Assembly: GCA_038025085.1 (NCBI GenBank)
Contig: CM076146.1
Coordinates: 21,523,001-21,587,000, forward strand
DNA: 64,000 bases
Reading direction: 5' to 3'
DNA from: Tetragonia tetragonoides
Lineage: Eukaryota; Streptophyta; Magnoliopsida; Caryophyllales; Aizoaceae
How positions within the stretch are numbered: the stretch's first letter is position 1; each line of letters starts with the position of its first letter. Shown here piece after piece: positions 36,341-50,600 of the stretch. The notes under the pieces were generated by a model. It had not been told where the DNA came from, did no database searches, and was given only the letters and a program-made list of their open reading frames with translations. Position numbers and translations under genes: made by a program.

Positions 36341-39300
36341 CTTTGTTTTCATTCATTTGAGTGTGAAACTACACCTAGGATGTTTACAGTTACAAACAAG
36401 CTTCAACTCATGCTTTTGAATTCATTTTCGCGTTTTAAAAGCTCATACAAGTAGGGTAAAAGAGTTTTGAGTTTTTTTGTGTTGTATAGTAAGAGAAAGC
36501 ATTGAAATACTTTGTTTGCATTCATTTGAGTGTGAAACTATACCTATTATGTTTACAGTTACAAACAAGCTTCAACTCAAGCTTTTGAATGCATTTACGC
36601 GTTTTAAAAGCTCATACGAGTAGGGTGAAAGAGATTTGAGTTCTTTTGTGTTGTATATTAAGAGAAAGCATCCAAATACTTTGTTTCCATTCATTTAAGT
36701 GAGAAACTACACCTAGGATGCTTACAAGTACAAACAAGCTTCAACTCAAGCTTTTGAATGTATTTACGCGTTTTAAAAGCTCAAACGAGTAGGGTGAAAG
36801 AGATTTGAGTTCTTTTGTGTTGTATATTAAGAGAAAGCATCCAAATACTTTGTTTGAATTCATTTGAGTGTGAAACTACACCGAGGATGTTTACAAGTAC
36901 AAACAAGCTTCAACTCAAGCGTTTGAATGTATTGACGCGTTTCTAAAGCTCATACGAGTAGGGTGAAAGAGATTTGAGTTCTTTTGTGTTGTATATTAAG
37001 CGAAAGCATTCAAATACTTTGTTTGCATTCATTTGAGTGTGAAACTACACCTAGGATGTTTACAAGTATAAACAAGCTTCAACTCAAGCTGTTGAATGAA
37101 TTTACGCGATTTAACAGCTCTTACGACTAGGGTGATAGAAATTGAGTTCTTTTGTGTTGTATATTAAGAGAAAGCATTCAAATACTTTGTTTGCATTCAT
37201 TTGAGTGTCAAACTACACCTAGGATGTTTACAAGTATAAACAAGCTTCAACTCAAACTGTTGAATGAATTTACGCGATTTAACAGCTCTTACGACTAGGG
37301 TGATAGAAATTGAGTTCTTTTGTGTTGTATATTAAGAGAAAGCATCCAAATACTTTGTTTGCATTCATTTGAGTGTCAAACTACACCTAGGATGTTTACA
37401 AGTATAAACAAGCTTCAACTCAAGCTGTAGAATGAATTTACGCGATTTAACAGCTCTTACGACTAGGGTGATAGAAATTGAGTTCTTTTGTGTTGTATAT
37501 TAAAAGAAAGCATCCAAATTCTTTGTTTTCATTCATTTGAGTGTGAAACTACACCTAGGATGTTTACAGTCACAAACAAGCTTCAACTCATGCTTTTGAA
37601 TTCATTTACGCGTTTTAAAGCTCATACGAGTAGGGTGAAAGAGATTTGAGTTCTTTTGTGTTGTATAGTATGAGAAAGCATCCAAATACTTTGTTTGCTT
37701 TCATTTGAGTGTGAAACTACACCTAGGATGTTTACAAGTATAAACAAGCTTCAACTCAAGCTGTTGAATGAATTTACGCGATTTAACAGCTCTTACGACT
37801 AGGGTGATAGAAATTGAGTTCTTTTGTGTTGTATATTAAGAGAAAGCATTCAAATACTTTGTTTGCATTCATTTGAGTGTCAAACTACACCTAGGATGTT
37901 TACAAGTATAAACAAGCTTCAACTCAAACTGTTGAATGAATTTACGCGATTTAACAGCTCTTACGACTAGGGTGATAGAAATTGAGTTCTTTTCTGTTGT
38001 ATATTAAGAGAAAGCATCCAAATACTTTGTTTTCATTCATTTGAGTGTGAAACTACACCTAGGATGTTTACAGTTACAAACAAGCTTCAACTCATGCTTT
38101 TGAATTCATTTTCGCGTTTTAAAAGCTCATACAAGTAGGGTAAAAGAGTTTTGAGTTTTTTTGTGTTGTATAGTAAGAGAAAGCATTGAAATACTTTGTT
38201 TGCATTCATTTGAGTGTGAAACTATACCTATTATGTTTACAGTTACAAACAAGCTTCAACTCAAGCTTTTGAATGCATTTACGCGTTTTAAAAGCTCATA
38301 CGAGTAGGGTGAAAGAGATTTGAGTTCTTTTGTGTTGTATATGAAGAGAAAGCATCCAAATACTTTGTTTCCATTCATTTAAGTTTGAAACTACACCTAG
38401 GATGTTTACAAGTACAAAGAAGCTTCAACTCAAGCTTTTGAATGTATTTACGCGTTTTAAAAGCTCATACGAGTAGGGTGAAAGAGATTTGAGTTCTTTT
38501 GTGTTGTATAGTAAGAGAAAGCATTGAAATACTTTGTTTGCATTCATTTGAGTGTGAAACTATACCTATTATGTTTACAGTTACAAACAAGCTTCAACTC
38601 AAGCTTTTGAATGCATTTACGCGTTTTAAAAGCTCATACGAGTAGGGTGAAAGAGATTTGAGTTCTTTTGTGTTGTATATTAAGAGAAAGCATCCAAATA
38701 CTTTGTTTCCATTCATTTAAGTGTGAAACTACACCTAGGATGCTTACAAGTAAAAACAAGCTTCAACTCAAGCTTTTGAATGTATTTACGCGTTTTAAAA
38801 GCTCATACGAGTAGGGTGAAAGAGATTTGAGTTCTTTTGTGTTGTATATTAAGAGAAAGCATCCAAATACTTTGTTTGAATTCATTTGAGTGTGAAACTA
38901 CACCGAGGATGTTTACAAGTACAAACAAGCTTCAACTCAAGCTTTTGAATGCATTTACGCGTTTTAAAAGCTCATACGAGTAGGGTGAAAGAGATTTGAG
39001 TTCTTTTGTGTTGTATATTAAGCGAAAGCATTCAAATACTTTGTTTGCATTCATTTGAGTGTGAAACTACACCTAGGATGTTTACAAGTATAAACAAGCT
39101 TCAACTCAAGCTGTTGAATGAATTTACGCGATTTAACAGCTCTTACGACTAGGGTGATAGAAATTGAGTTCTTTTGTGTTGTATATTAAGAGAAAGCATC
39201 CAAATACTTTGTTTTCATTCATTTGAGTGTGAAACTACACCTAGGATGTTTACAGTTACAAACAAGCCTCAACTCATGCTTTTGAATTCATTTACGCGTT

Positions 39301-42300
39301 TCAAAAGCTCATACGAGTAGGGTGAAAGAGATTTGAGTTCTTTTGTGTTGTATATTAAGAGAAAGCATCCAAATACTTTGTTTAAATTCATTTGAGTGTG
39401 AAACTACACCGAGGATGTTTACAAGTACAAACAAGCTTCAGCTCAAGCGTTTGAATGTATTGACGCGTTTCTAAAGCTCATACGAGTAGGGTGAAAGAGA
39501 TTTGAGTTCTTTTGTGTTGTATATTAAGCGAAAGCATTCAAATACTTTGTTTGCATTCATTTGAGTGTGAAACTACACCTAGGATGTTTACAAGTATAAA
39601 CAAGCTTCAACTCAAGCTGTTGAATGAATTTACGCGATTTAACAGCTCTTACGACTAGGGTGATAGAAATTGAGTTCTTTTGTGTTGTATATTAAGAGAA
39701 AGCATCCAAATACTTTGTTTTCATTCATTTGAGTGTGAAACTACACCTAGGATGTTTACAGTTACAAACAAGCTTCAACTCATGCTTTTGAATTCATTTA
39801 CGCGTTTCAAAAGCTCATACGAGTAGGGTGAAAGAGATTTGAGTTCTTTTGTGTTGTATATTAAGAGAAAGCATCCAAATACTTTGTTTGAATTCATTTG
39901 AGTGTGAAACTACACCGAGGATGTTTACAAGTACAAACAAGCTTCAACTCAAGCGTTTGAATGTATTGACGCGTTTCTAAAGCTCATACGAGTAGGGTGA
40001 AAGAGATTTGAGTTCTTTTGTGTTGTATATTAAGCGAAAGCATTCAAATACTTTGTTTGCATTCATTTGAGTGTGAAACTACACCTAGGATGTTTACAAG
40101 TATAAACAAGCTTCAACTCAAGCTGTTGAATGAATTTACGCGATTTAACAGCTCTTACGACTAGGGTGATAGAAATTGAGTTCTTTTCTGTTGTATATTA
40201 AGAGAAAGCATCCAAATACTTTGTTTTCATTCATTTGAGTGTGAAACTACACCTAGGATGTTTACAGTTACAAACAAGCTTCAACTCATGCTTTTGAATT
40301 CATTTTCGCGTTTTAAAAGCTCATACAAGTAGGGTAAAAGAGTTTTGAGTTTTTTTGTGTTGTATAGTAAGAGAAAGCATTGAAATACTTTGTTTGCATT
40401 CATTTGAGTGTGAAACTATACCTATTATGTTTACAGTTACAAACAAGCTTCAACTCAAGCTTTTGAATGCATTTACGCGTTTTAAAAGCTCATACGAGTA
40501 GGGTGAAAGAGATTTGAGTTCTTTTGTGTTGTATATTAAGAGAAAGCATCCAAATACTTTGTTTCCATTCATTTAAGTGAGAAACTACACCTAGGATGCT
40601 TACAAGTACAAACAAGCTTCAACTCAAGCTTTTGAATGTATTTACGCGTTTTAAAAGCTCAAACGAGTAGGGTGAAAGAGATTTGAGTTCTTTTGTGTTG
40701 TATATTAAGAGAAAGCATCCAAATACTTTGTTTGAATTCATTTGAGTGTGAAACTACACCGAGGATGTTTACAAGTACAAACAAGCTTCAACTCAAGCGT
40801 TTGAATGTATTGACGCGTTTCTAAAGCTCATACGAGTAGGGTGAAAGAGATTTGAGTTCTTTTGTGTTGTATATTAAGCGAAAGCATTCAAATACTTTGT
40901 TTGCATTCATTTGATTGTGAAACTACACCTAGGATGTTTACAAGTATAAACAAGCATCAACTCAAGCTGTTGAATGAATTTACGCGATTTAACAGCTCTT
41001 ACGACTAGGGTGATAGAAATTGAGTTCTTTTGTGTTGTATATTAAGAGAAAGCATTCAAATACTTTGTTTGCATTCATTTGAGTGTCAAACTACACCTAG
41101 GATGTTTACAAGTATAAACAAGCTTCAACTCAAACTGTTGAATGAATTTACGCGATTTAACAGCTCTTACGACTAGGGTGATAGAAATTGAGTTCTTTTG
41201 TGTTGTATATTAAGAGAAAGCATCCAAATACTTTGTTTGCATTCATTTGAGTGTCAAACTACACCTAGGATGTTTACAAGTATAAACAAGCTTCAACTCA
41301 AGCTGTAGAATGAATTTACGCGATTTCACAGCTCTTACGACTAGGGTGATAGAAATTGAGTTCTTTTCTGTTGTATATTAAGAGAAAGCATGCAAATTCT
41401 TTGTTTTCATTCATTTGAGTGTGAAACTACACCTAGGATGTTTACAGTTACAAACAAGCTTCAACTCATGCTTTTGAATTCATTTACGCGTTTTAAAAGC
41501 TCATACGAGTAGGGTGAAAGAGATTTGAGTTCTTTTGTGTTGTATATTAAGAGAAAGCATCCAAATACTTTGTTTCCATTCATTTAAGTTTGAAACTACA
41601 CCTAGGATGTTTACAAGTACAAACAAGCTTCAACTCAAGCTTTTGAATGTATTTACGCATTTTAAATGCTCATACGAGTAGGGTGAAAGAGATTTGAGTT
41701 CTTTTGTGTTGTATAGTAAGAGAAAGCATTGAAATACTTTGTTTGCATTCATTTGAGTGTGAAACTATACCTATTATGTTTACAGTTACAAACAAGCTTC
41801 AACTCAAGCTTTTGAATGCATTTACGCGTTTTAAAAGCTCATACGAGTAGGGTGAAAGAGATTTGAGTTCTTTTGTGTTGTATATTAAGAGAAAGCATCC
41901 AAATACTTTGTTTCCATTCATTTAAGTGTGAAACTACACCTAGGATGCTTACAAGTAGAAACAAGCTTCAACTCAAGCTTTTGAATGTATTTACGCGTTT
42001 TAAAAGCTCATACGAGTAGGGTGAAAGAGATTTGAGTTCTTTTGTGTTGTATATTAAGCGAAAGCATTCAAATACTTTGTTTGCATTCATTTGAGTGTGA
42101 AACTACACCTAGGATGTTTACAAGTATAAACAAGCTTCAACTCAAGCTGTTGAATGAATTTACGCGATTTAACAGCTCTTACGACTAGGGTGATAGAAAT
42201 TGAGTTCTTTTGTGTTGTATATTAAGAGAAAGCATCCAAATACTTTGTTTTCATTCATTTGAGTGTGAAACTACACCTAGGATGTTTACAGTTACAAACA

Positions 42301-43879
42301 AGCTTCAACTCATGCTTTTGAATTCATTTACGCGTTTCAAAAGCTCATACGAGTAGGGTGAAAGAGATTTGAGTTCTTTTGTGTTGTATATTAAGAGAAA
42401 GCATCCAAATACTTTGCTTCCATTCATTTAAGTTTGAAACTACACCTAGGATGTTTACAAGTACAAACAAGCTTCAACTCAAGCTTTTGAATGTATTTAC
42501 GCGTTTTAAAAGCTCATACGAGTAGGGTGAAAGAGATTTGAGTTCTTTTGTGTTGTATAGTAAGAGAAAGCATTGAAATACTTTGTTTGCATTCATTTGA
42601 GTGTGAAACTATACCTATTATGTTTACAGTTACAAACAAGCTTCAACTCAAGCTTTTGAATGCATTTACGCGTTTTAAAAGCTCATACGAGTAGGGTGAA
42701 AGAGATTTGAGTTCTTTTGTGTTGTATATTAAGAGAAAGCATCCAAATACTTTGTTTCCATTCATTTAAGTGTGAAACTACACCTAGGATGCTTACAAGT
42801 ACAAACAAGCTTCAACTCAAGCTTTTGAATGTATTTACGCGTTTTAAAAGCTCAAACGAGTAGGGTGAAAGAGATTTGAGTTCTTTTGTGTTGTATATTA
42901 AGAGAAAGCATCCAAATACTTTGTTTGAATTCATTTGAGTGTGAAACTACACCGAGGATGTTTACAAGTACAAACAAGCTTCAACTCAAGCGTTTGAATG
43001 TATTGACGCGTTTCTAAAGCTCATACGAGTAGGGTGAAAGAGATTTGAGTTCTTTTGTGTTGTATATTAAGCGAAAGCATTCAAATACTTTGTTTGCATT
43101 CATTTGAGTGTGAAACTACACCTAGGATGTTTACAAGTATAAACAAGCTTCAACTCAAGCTTTTGAATTCATTTACGCGTTTTAAAAGCTCATACGAGTA
43201 GGGTGAAAGAGATTTGAGTTCTTTTGTGTTGTATATTAAGAGAAAGTATCCAAATACTTTGTTTTCATTCATTTGAGTGTGAAACTACACCCAGGATGTT
43301 TACAGTTACAAACAAGCTTCAACTCATGCTTTTGAATTCATTTACGCGTTTCAAAATCTCATACGAGTAGGGTGAAAGAGATTTGAGTTCTTTTGTGTTG
43401 TATATTAAGAGAAAGCATCCAAATACATTGTTTCCATTCATTTAAGTTTGAAACTACACCTAGGATGTTTACAAGTACAAACAAACTTCAACTCAAGCTT
43501 TTGAATGTATTTACGCGTTTTAAAAGCTCATACGAGTAGGGTGAAAGAGATTTGAGTTCTTTTGTGTTGTATAGTAAGAGAAAGCATCCAAATACTTTGT
43601 TTGCATTCATTTGAGTGTGAAACTACACCTAGGATGTTTACAAGTATAAACAAGCTTCAACTCAAGCTGTTGAATGAATTTACGCGATTTAACAGCTCTT
43701 ACGACTAGGGTGATAGAAATTGAGTTCTTTTGTGTTGTATATTAAGAGAAAGCATTCAAATACTTTGTTTGCATTCATTTGAGTGTCAAACTACACCTAG
43801 GATGTTTACAAGTATAAACAAGCTTCAACTCAAGCTGTTGAATGAATTTACGCGATTTAACAGCTCTTACGACTAGGGT

Positions 43880-46800
43880 GATAGAAATTGAGTTCTTTTC
43901 TGTTGTATATTAAGAGAAAGCATGCAAATTCTTTGTTTTCATTCATTTGAGTGTGAAACTACACCTAGGATGTTTACAGTTACAAACAAGCTTCAACTCA
44001 TGCTTTCGAATTCATTTACGCGTTTTAAAAGCTCATACGAGTAGGGTGAAAGAGATTTGAGTTCTTTTGGGTTGTATATTAAGAGAAAGCATCCAAATAC
44101 TTTGTTTCCATTCATTTAAGTGTGAAACTACACCTAGGATGCTTACAAGTACAAACAAGCTTCAACTCAAGCTTTTGAATGTATTTACGCGTTTTAAAAG
44201 CTCATACGAGTAGGGTGAAAGAGATTTGAGTTCTTTTGTGTTGTATATTAAGAGAAAGCATCCAAATACTTTGTTTGAATTCATTTGAGTGTGAAACTAC
44301 ACCGAGGATGTTTACAAGTACAAACAAGCTTCAACTCAAGCGTTTGAATGTATTGACGCGTTTCTAAAGCTCATACGAGTAGGGTGAAAGAGGTTTGAGT
44401 TCCTTTGTGTTGTATATTAAGCGAAAGCATTCAAATACTTTGTTTGCATTCATTTGAGTGTGAAACTACACCTAGGATGTTTACAAGTATAAACAAGCTT
44501 CAACTCAAGCTGTTGAATGAATTTACGCGATTTAACAGCTCTTACGACTAGGGTGATAGAAATTGAGTTCTTTTGTGTTGTATATTAAGAGAAAGCATCC
44601 AAATACTTTGTTTTCATTCATTTGAGTGTGAAACTACACCTAGGATGTTTACAGTTACAAACAAGCTTCAACTCATGCTTTTGAATTCATCTACGCGTTT
44701 CAAAAGCTCATACGAGTAGGGTGAAAGAGATTTGAGTTCTTTTGTGTTGTATATTAAGAGAAAGCATCCAAATACTTTGTTTGAATTCATTTGAGTGTGA
44801 AACTACACCGAGGATGTTTACAAGTACAAACAAGCTTCAACTCAAGCTTTTGAATGTATTTACGCGTTTTAAAAGCTCATACGAGTAGGGTGAAAGAGAT
44901 TTGAGTTCTTTTGTGTTGTATATTAAGAGAAAGCATCCAAATACATTGTTTCCATTCATTTAAGTTTGAAACTACACCTAGGATGTTTACAAGTACAAAC
45001 AAACTTCAACTCAAGCTTTTGAATGTATTTACGCGTTTTAAAAGCTCATACGAGTAGGGTGAAAGAGTTTTGAGTTCTTTTGTGTTGTATAGTAAGAGAA
45101 AGCATCCAAATACTTTGTTTGCATTCATTTGAGTGTGAAACTACACCTAGGATGTTTACAAGTACAAATAAGCTTCAACTCAAGCTGTTGAATGAATTTA
45201 CGCGATTTAACAGCTCTTACGACTAGGGTGATAGAAATTGAGTTCTTTTGTGTTTTATATTAAGAGAAAGCATCCAAATACTTTGTTTTCATTCATTTGA
45301 GTGTGAAACTACACCTAGGATGTTTACAGTTACAAACAAGCCTCAACTCATGCTTTTGAATTCATTTACGCGTTTTAAAAGCTCATACGAGTAGGGTGAA
45401 AGAGATTTGAGTTCTTTTGTGTTGTATATTAAGAGAAAGCATCCAAATAATTTGTTTCCATTCATTTAAGTTTGAAACTACACCTAGGATGTTTACAAGT
45501 ACAAATAAGCTTCAACTCAAGCTTTTGAATGTATTTACGCGTTTTAAAAGCTCATACGAGTAGGGTGAAAGAGATTTGAGTTCTTTTGTGTTGTATAGTA
45601 AGAGAAAGCATTGAAATACTTTGTTTGCATTCATTTGAGTGTGAAACTATACCTATTATGTTTACAGTTACAAACAAGCTTCAACTCAGGCTTTTGAATG
45701 CATTTACGCGTTTTAAAAGCTCATACGAGTAGGGTGAAAGAGATTTGAGTTCTTTTGTGTTGTATATTAAGAGAAAGCATCCAAATACTTTGTTTCCATT
45801 CATTTAAGTGTGAAACTACACCTAGGATGCTTACAAGTACAAACAAGCTTTAACTCAAGCTTTTGAATGTATTTACGCGTTTTAAAAGCTCATACGAGTA
45901 GGGTGAAAGAGATTTGAGTTCTTTTGTGTTGTATAGTAAGAGAAAGCATCCAAATACTTTGTTTGCATTCATTTGAGTGTGAAACTACACCTAGGATGTT
46001 TACAAGTACAAACAAGCTTCAACTCAAGCTTTTGATTGTATTTACGCGTTTTAAAAGCTCATACGAGTAGGGTGAAAGAGATTTGAGTTCTTTTGTGTTG
46101 TATATTAAGAGAAAGCATCCAAATACTTTGTTTGAATTCATTTGAGTGTGAAACTACACCGAGGATGATTACAAGTACAAACAAGCTTCAACTCAAGCTT
46201 TTGAATGTATTTACGCGTTTTAAAAGCTCATACGAGTAGGGTGAAAGAGATTTGAGTTCTTTTGTGTTGTATATTAAGAGAAAGCATTCAAATACTTTGT
46301 TTGCATTCATTTGAGTGTGAAACTACACCTAGGATGTTTACAAGTATAAACAAGCTTCTACTCAAGCTGTTGAATGAATTTACGCGATTTAACAGCTCTT
46401 ACGACTAGGGTGATAGAAATTAAGTTCTTTTGTGTTGTATATTAAGAGAAAGCATCCAAATTCTTTGTTTTCATTCATTTGAGTGTGAAACTACACCTAG
46501 GATGTTTACAGTTACAAACAAGCTTCAACTCATGCTTTTGAATTCATTTACGCGTTTTAAAGCTCATACGAGTAGGGTGAAAGAGATTTGAGTTCTTTTG
46601 TGTTGTATAGTATGAGAAAGCATCCAAATACTTTGTTTGCTTTCATTTGAGTGTGAAACTACACCTAGGATGTTTACAAGTATAAACAAGCTTCAACTCA
46701 AGCTGTTGAATGAATTTACGCGATTTAACAGCTCTTACGACTAGGGTGATAGAAATTGAGTTCTTTTGTGTTGTATATTAAGAGAAAGCATTCAAATACT

Positions 46801-48190
46801 TTGTTTGCATTCATTTGAGTGTCAAACTACACCTAGGATGTTTACAAGTATAAACAAGCTTCAACTCAAGCTGTTGAATGAATTTACGCGATTTAACAGC
46901 TCTTACGACTAGGGTGATAGAAATTGAGTTCTTTTCTTTTGTATATTAAGAGAAAGCATGCAAATTCTTTGTTTTCATTCATTTGAGTGTGAAACTACAC
47001 CTAGGATGTTTACAGTTACAAACAAGCTTCAACTCATGCTTTCGAATTCATTTACGCGTTTTAAAAGCTCATACGAGTAGGGTGAAAGAGATTTGAGTTC
47101 TTTTGGGTTGTATATTAAGAGAAAGCATCCAAATACTTTGTTTCCATTCATTTAAGTGTGAAACTACACCTAGGATGCTTACAAGTACAAACAAGCTTCA
47201 ACTCAAGCTTTTGAATGTATTTACGCGTTTTAAAAGCTCATACGAGTAGGGTGAAAGAGATTTGAGTTCTTTTGTGTTGTATATTAAGAGAAAGCATCCA
47301 AATACTTTGTTTGAATTCATTTCAGTGTGAAACTACACCGAGGATGTTTACAAGTACAAACAAGCTTCAACTCAAGCGTTTGAATGTATTGACGCGTTTC
47401 TAAAGCTCATACGAGTAGGGTGAAAGAGGTTTGAGTTCCTTTGTGTTGTATATTAAGCGAAAGCATTCAAATACTTTGTTTGCATTCATTTGAGTGTGAA
47501 ACTACACCTAGGATGTTTACAAGTATAAACAAGCTTCAACTCAAGCTGTTGAATGAATTTACGCGATTTAACAGCTCTTACGACTAGGGTGATAGAAATT
47601 GAGTTCTTTTGTGTTGTATATTAAGAGAAAGCATCCAAATACTTTGTTTTCATTCATTTGAGTGTGAAACTACACCTAGGATGTTTACAGTTACAAACAA
47701 GCTTCAACTCATGCTTTTGAATTCATTTACGCGTTTCAAAAGCTCATACGAGTAGGGTGAAAGAGATTTGAGTTCTTTTGTGTTGTATATTAAGAGAAAG
47801 CATCCAAATACTTTGTTTGAATTCATTTGAGTGTGAAACTACACCGATGATGTTTACAAGTACAAACAAGCTTCAACTCAAGCTTTTGAATGTATTTACG
47901 CGTTTTAAAAGCTCATACGAGTAGGGTGAAAGAGATTTGAGTTCTTTTGTGTTGTATATTAAGAGAAAGCATCCAAATACATTGTTTCCATTCATTTAAG
48001 TTTGAAACTACACCTAGGATGTTTACAAGTACAAACAAACTTCAACTCAAGCTTTTGAATGTATTTACGCGTTTTAAAAGCTCATACGAGTAGGGTGAAA
48101 GAGATTTGAGTTCTTTTGTGTTGTATAGTAAGAGAAAGCATCCAAATACTTTGTTTGCATTCATTTGAGTGTGAAACTACACCTAGGATG
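43880..48190 (+). repeat. 18-unit higher-order repeat, 3,036 bp period
   Basis: Rare markers recur 3,036 bp apart: CTTTCGAATTC (44.0 and 47.0 kb), GTTCTTTTGGGTTG (44.06 and 47.10 kb) and GGTTTGAGTTCCTTTG (44.39 and 47.42 kb). The match is lost near 45.15 and 48.19 kb, where CTGTTGAATG in the first copy faces CTTTTGATTG in the second. Only the first third of the period is therefore present twice. Confidence 0.82.
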
Positions 48191-50600
48191 TTTACAAGTA
48201 CAAACAAGCTTCAACTCAAGCTTTTGATTGTATTTACGCGTTTTAAAAGCTCATACGAGTAGGGTGAAAGAGATTTGAGTTCTTTTGTGTTGTATAGTAA
48301 GAGAAAGCATTGAAATACTTTGTTTGCATTCATTTGAGTGTGAAACTATACCTATTATGTTTACAGTTACAAACAAGCTTCAACTCAAGCTTTTGAATGC
48401 ATTTACGCGTTTTAAAAGCTCATACGAGTAGGGTGAAAGAGATTTGAGTTCTTTTGTGTTGTATATTAAGACAAAGCATCCAAATACTTTGTTTCCATTC
48501 ATTTAAGTGTGAAACTACACCTAGGATGCTTACAAGTACAAACAAGCTTCAACTCAAGCTTTTGAATGTATTTACGCGTTTTAAAAGCTCATACGAGTAG
48601 GGTGAAAGAGATTTGAGTTCTTTTGTGTTGTATAGTAAGAGAAAGCATCCAAATACTTTGTTTGCATTCATTTGAGTGTGAAACTACACCTAGGATGTTT
48701 ACAAGTACAAACAAGCTTGAACTCAAGCTTTTGATTGTATTTACGCGTTTTAAAAGCTCATACGAGTAGGGTGAAAGAGATTTGAGTTCTTTTGTGTTGT
48801 ATAGTAAGAGAAAGCATTGAAATACTTTGTTTGCATTCATTTGAGTGTGAAACTATACCTATTATGTTTACAGTTACAAAGAAGCTTCAACTCAACCTTT
48901 TGAATGCATTTACGCGTTTTAAAAGCTTATACGAGTAGGGTGAAAGAGATTTGAGTTCTTTTGTGTTGTATATTAAGAGAAAGCATCCAAATACTTTGTT
49001 TGAATTCATTTCAGTGTGAAACTACACCGAGGATGTTTACAAGTACAAACAAGCTTCAACTCAAGCGTTTGAATGTATTGACGCGTTTCTAAAGCTCATA
49101 CGAGTAGGGTGAAAGAGGTTTGAGTTCCTTTGTGTTGTATATTAAGCGAAAGCATTCAAATACTTTGTTTGCATTCATTTGAGTGTGAAACTACACCTAG
49201 GATGTTTACAAGTATAAACAAGCTTCAACTCAAGCTGTTGAATGAATTTACGCGATTTAACAGCTCTTACGACTAGGGTGATAGAAATTGAGTTCTTTTG
49301 TGTTGTATATTAAGAGAAAGCATCCAAATACTTTGTTTTCATTCATTTGAGTGTGAAACTACACCTAGGATGTTTACAGTTACAAACAAGCTTCAACTCA
49401 TGCTTTTGAATTCATTTACGCGTTTCAAAAGCTCATACGAGTAGGGTGAAAGAGATTTGAGTTCTTTTGTGTTGTATATTAAGAGAAAGCATCCAAATAC
49501 TTTGTTTGAATTCATTTGAGTGTGAAACTACACCGATGATGTTTACAAGTACAAACAAGCTTCAACTCAAGCTTTTGAATGTATTTACGCGTTTTAAAAG
49601 CTCATACGAGTAGGGTGAAAGAGATTTGAGTTCTTTTGTGTTGTATATTAAGAGAAAGCATCCAAATACATTGTTTCCATTCATTTAAGTTTGAAACTAC
49701 ACCTAGGATGTTTACAAGTACAAACAAACTTCAACTCAAGCTTTTGAATGTATTTACGCGTTTTAAAAGCTCATACGAGTAGGGTGAAAGAGATTTGAGT
49801 TCTTTTGTGTTGTATAGTAAGAGAAAGCATCCAAATACTTTGTTTGCATTCATTTGAGTGTGAAACTACACCTAGGATGTTTACAAGTACAAACAAGCTT
49901 CAACTCAAGCTTTTGATTGTATTTACGCGTTTTAAAAGCTCATACGAGTAGGGTGAAAGAGATTTGAGTTCTTTTGTGTTGTATAGTAAGAGAAAGCATT
50001 GAAATACTTTGTTTGCATTCATTTGAGTGTGAAACTATACCTATTATGTTTACAGTTACAAACAAGCTTCAACTCAAGCTTTTGAATGCATTTACGCGTT
50101 TTAAAAGCTCATACGAGTAGGGTGAAAGAGATTTGAGTTCTTTTGTGTTGTATATTAAGACAAAGCATCCAAATACTTTGTTTCCATTCATTTAAGTGTG
50201 AAACTACACCTAGGATGCTTACAAGTACAAACAAGCTTCAACTCAAGCTTTTGAATGTATTTACGCGTTTTAAAAGCTCATACGAGTAGGGTGAAAGAGA
50301 TTTGAGTTCTTTTGTGTTGTATAGTAAGAGAAAGCATCCAAATACTTTGTTTGCATTCATTTGAGTGTGAAACTACACCTAGGATGTTTACAAGTACAAA
50401 CAAGCTTGAACTCAAGCTTTTGATTGTATTTACGCGTTTTAAAAGCTCATACGAGTAGGGTGAAAGAGATTTGAGTTCTTTTGTGTTGTATAGTAAGAGA
50501 AAGCATTGAAATACTTTGTTTGCATTCATTTGAGTGTGAAACTATACCTATTATGTTTACAGTTACAAAGAAGCTTCAACTCAACCTTTTGAATGCATTT
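47225..50600 (+). repeat. 10-unit higher-order repeat, 1,689 bp, two near-identical copies
   Basis: CATTTCAGTGTGAAAC in a TTTGAATTC context is at 47.31 and 49.00 kb, exactly 1,689 bp apart. Every rare marker I checked matches at that offset: GATTTGAGTTCCTTTG-type change GGTTTGAG, CACCGATGATG, CAAATACATTG, TATTAAGACAAAG, AAGCTTGAACTC and ACAAAGAAGC. Copies are ~47.22-48.91 and ~48.91-50.60 kb and I found no difference between them in the parts compared. This is the youngest-looking duplication in the window. It sits on the second copy of the 3,036-bp repeat, so it arose after it. Confidence 0.92.

Larger units (their letters stand above)
34420..41360 (+). repeat. 23-unit higher-order repeat, 3,878 bp period
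   Basis: The rare marker ACAAAGAAGCTTC lies at 34.54 and 38.42 kb, and TTCAGCTCAAGCGTTTG at 35.56 and 39.44 kb; both pairs are 3,878 bp apart. The first copy runs ~34.42-38.30 kb. The second runs from ~38.30 to ~41.36 kb, where it departs. Variants F and G and the order F-B-G-A are preserved. The second copy has only scattered changes, such as TATATGAAGAG at 38.34 kb, AACAAGCCTC at 39.26 kb and GAAGCTGTAG shared with 37.43 kb at 41.30 kb. Within each copy a three-unit block (G-A-C) is itself doubled. Confidence 0.88.
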
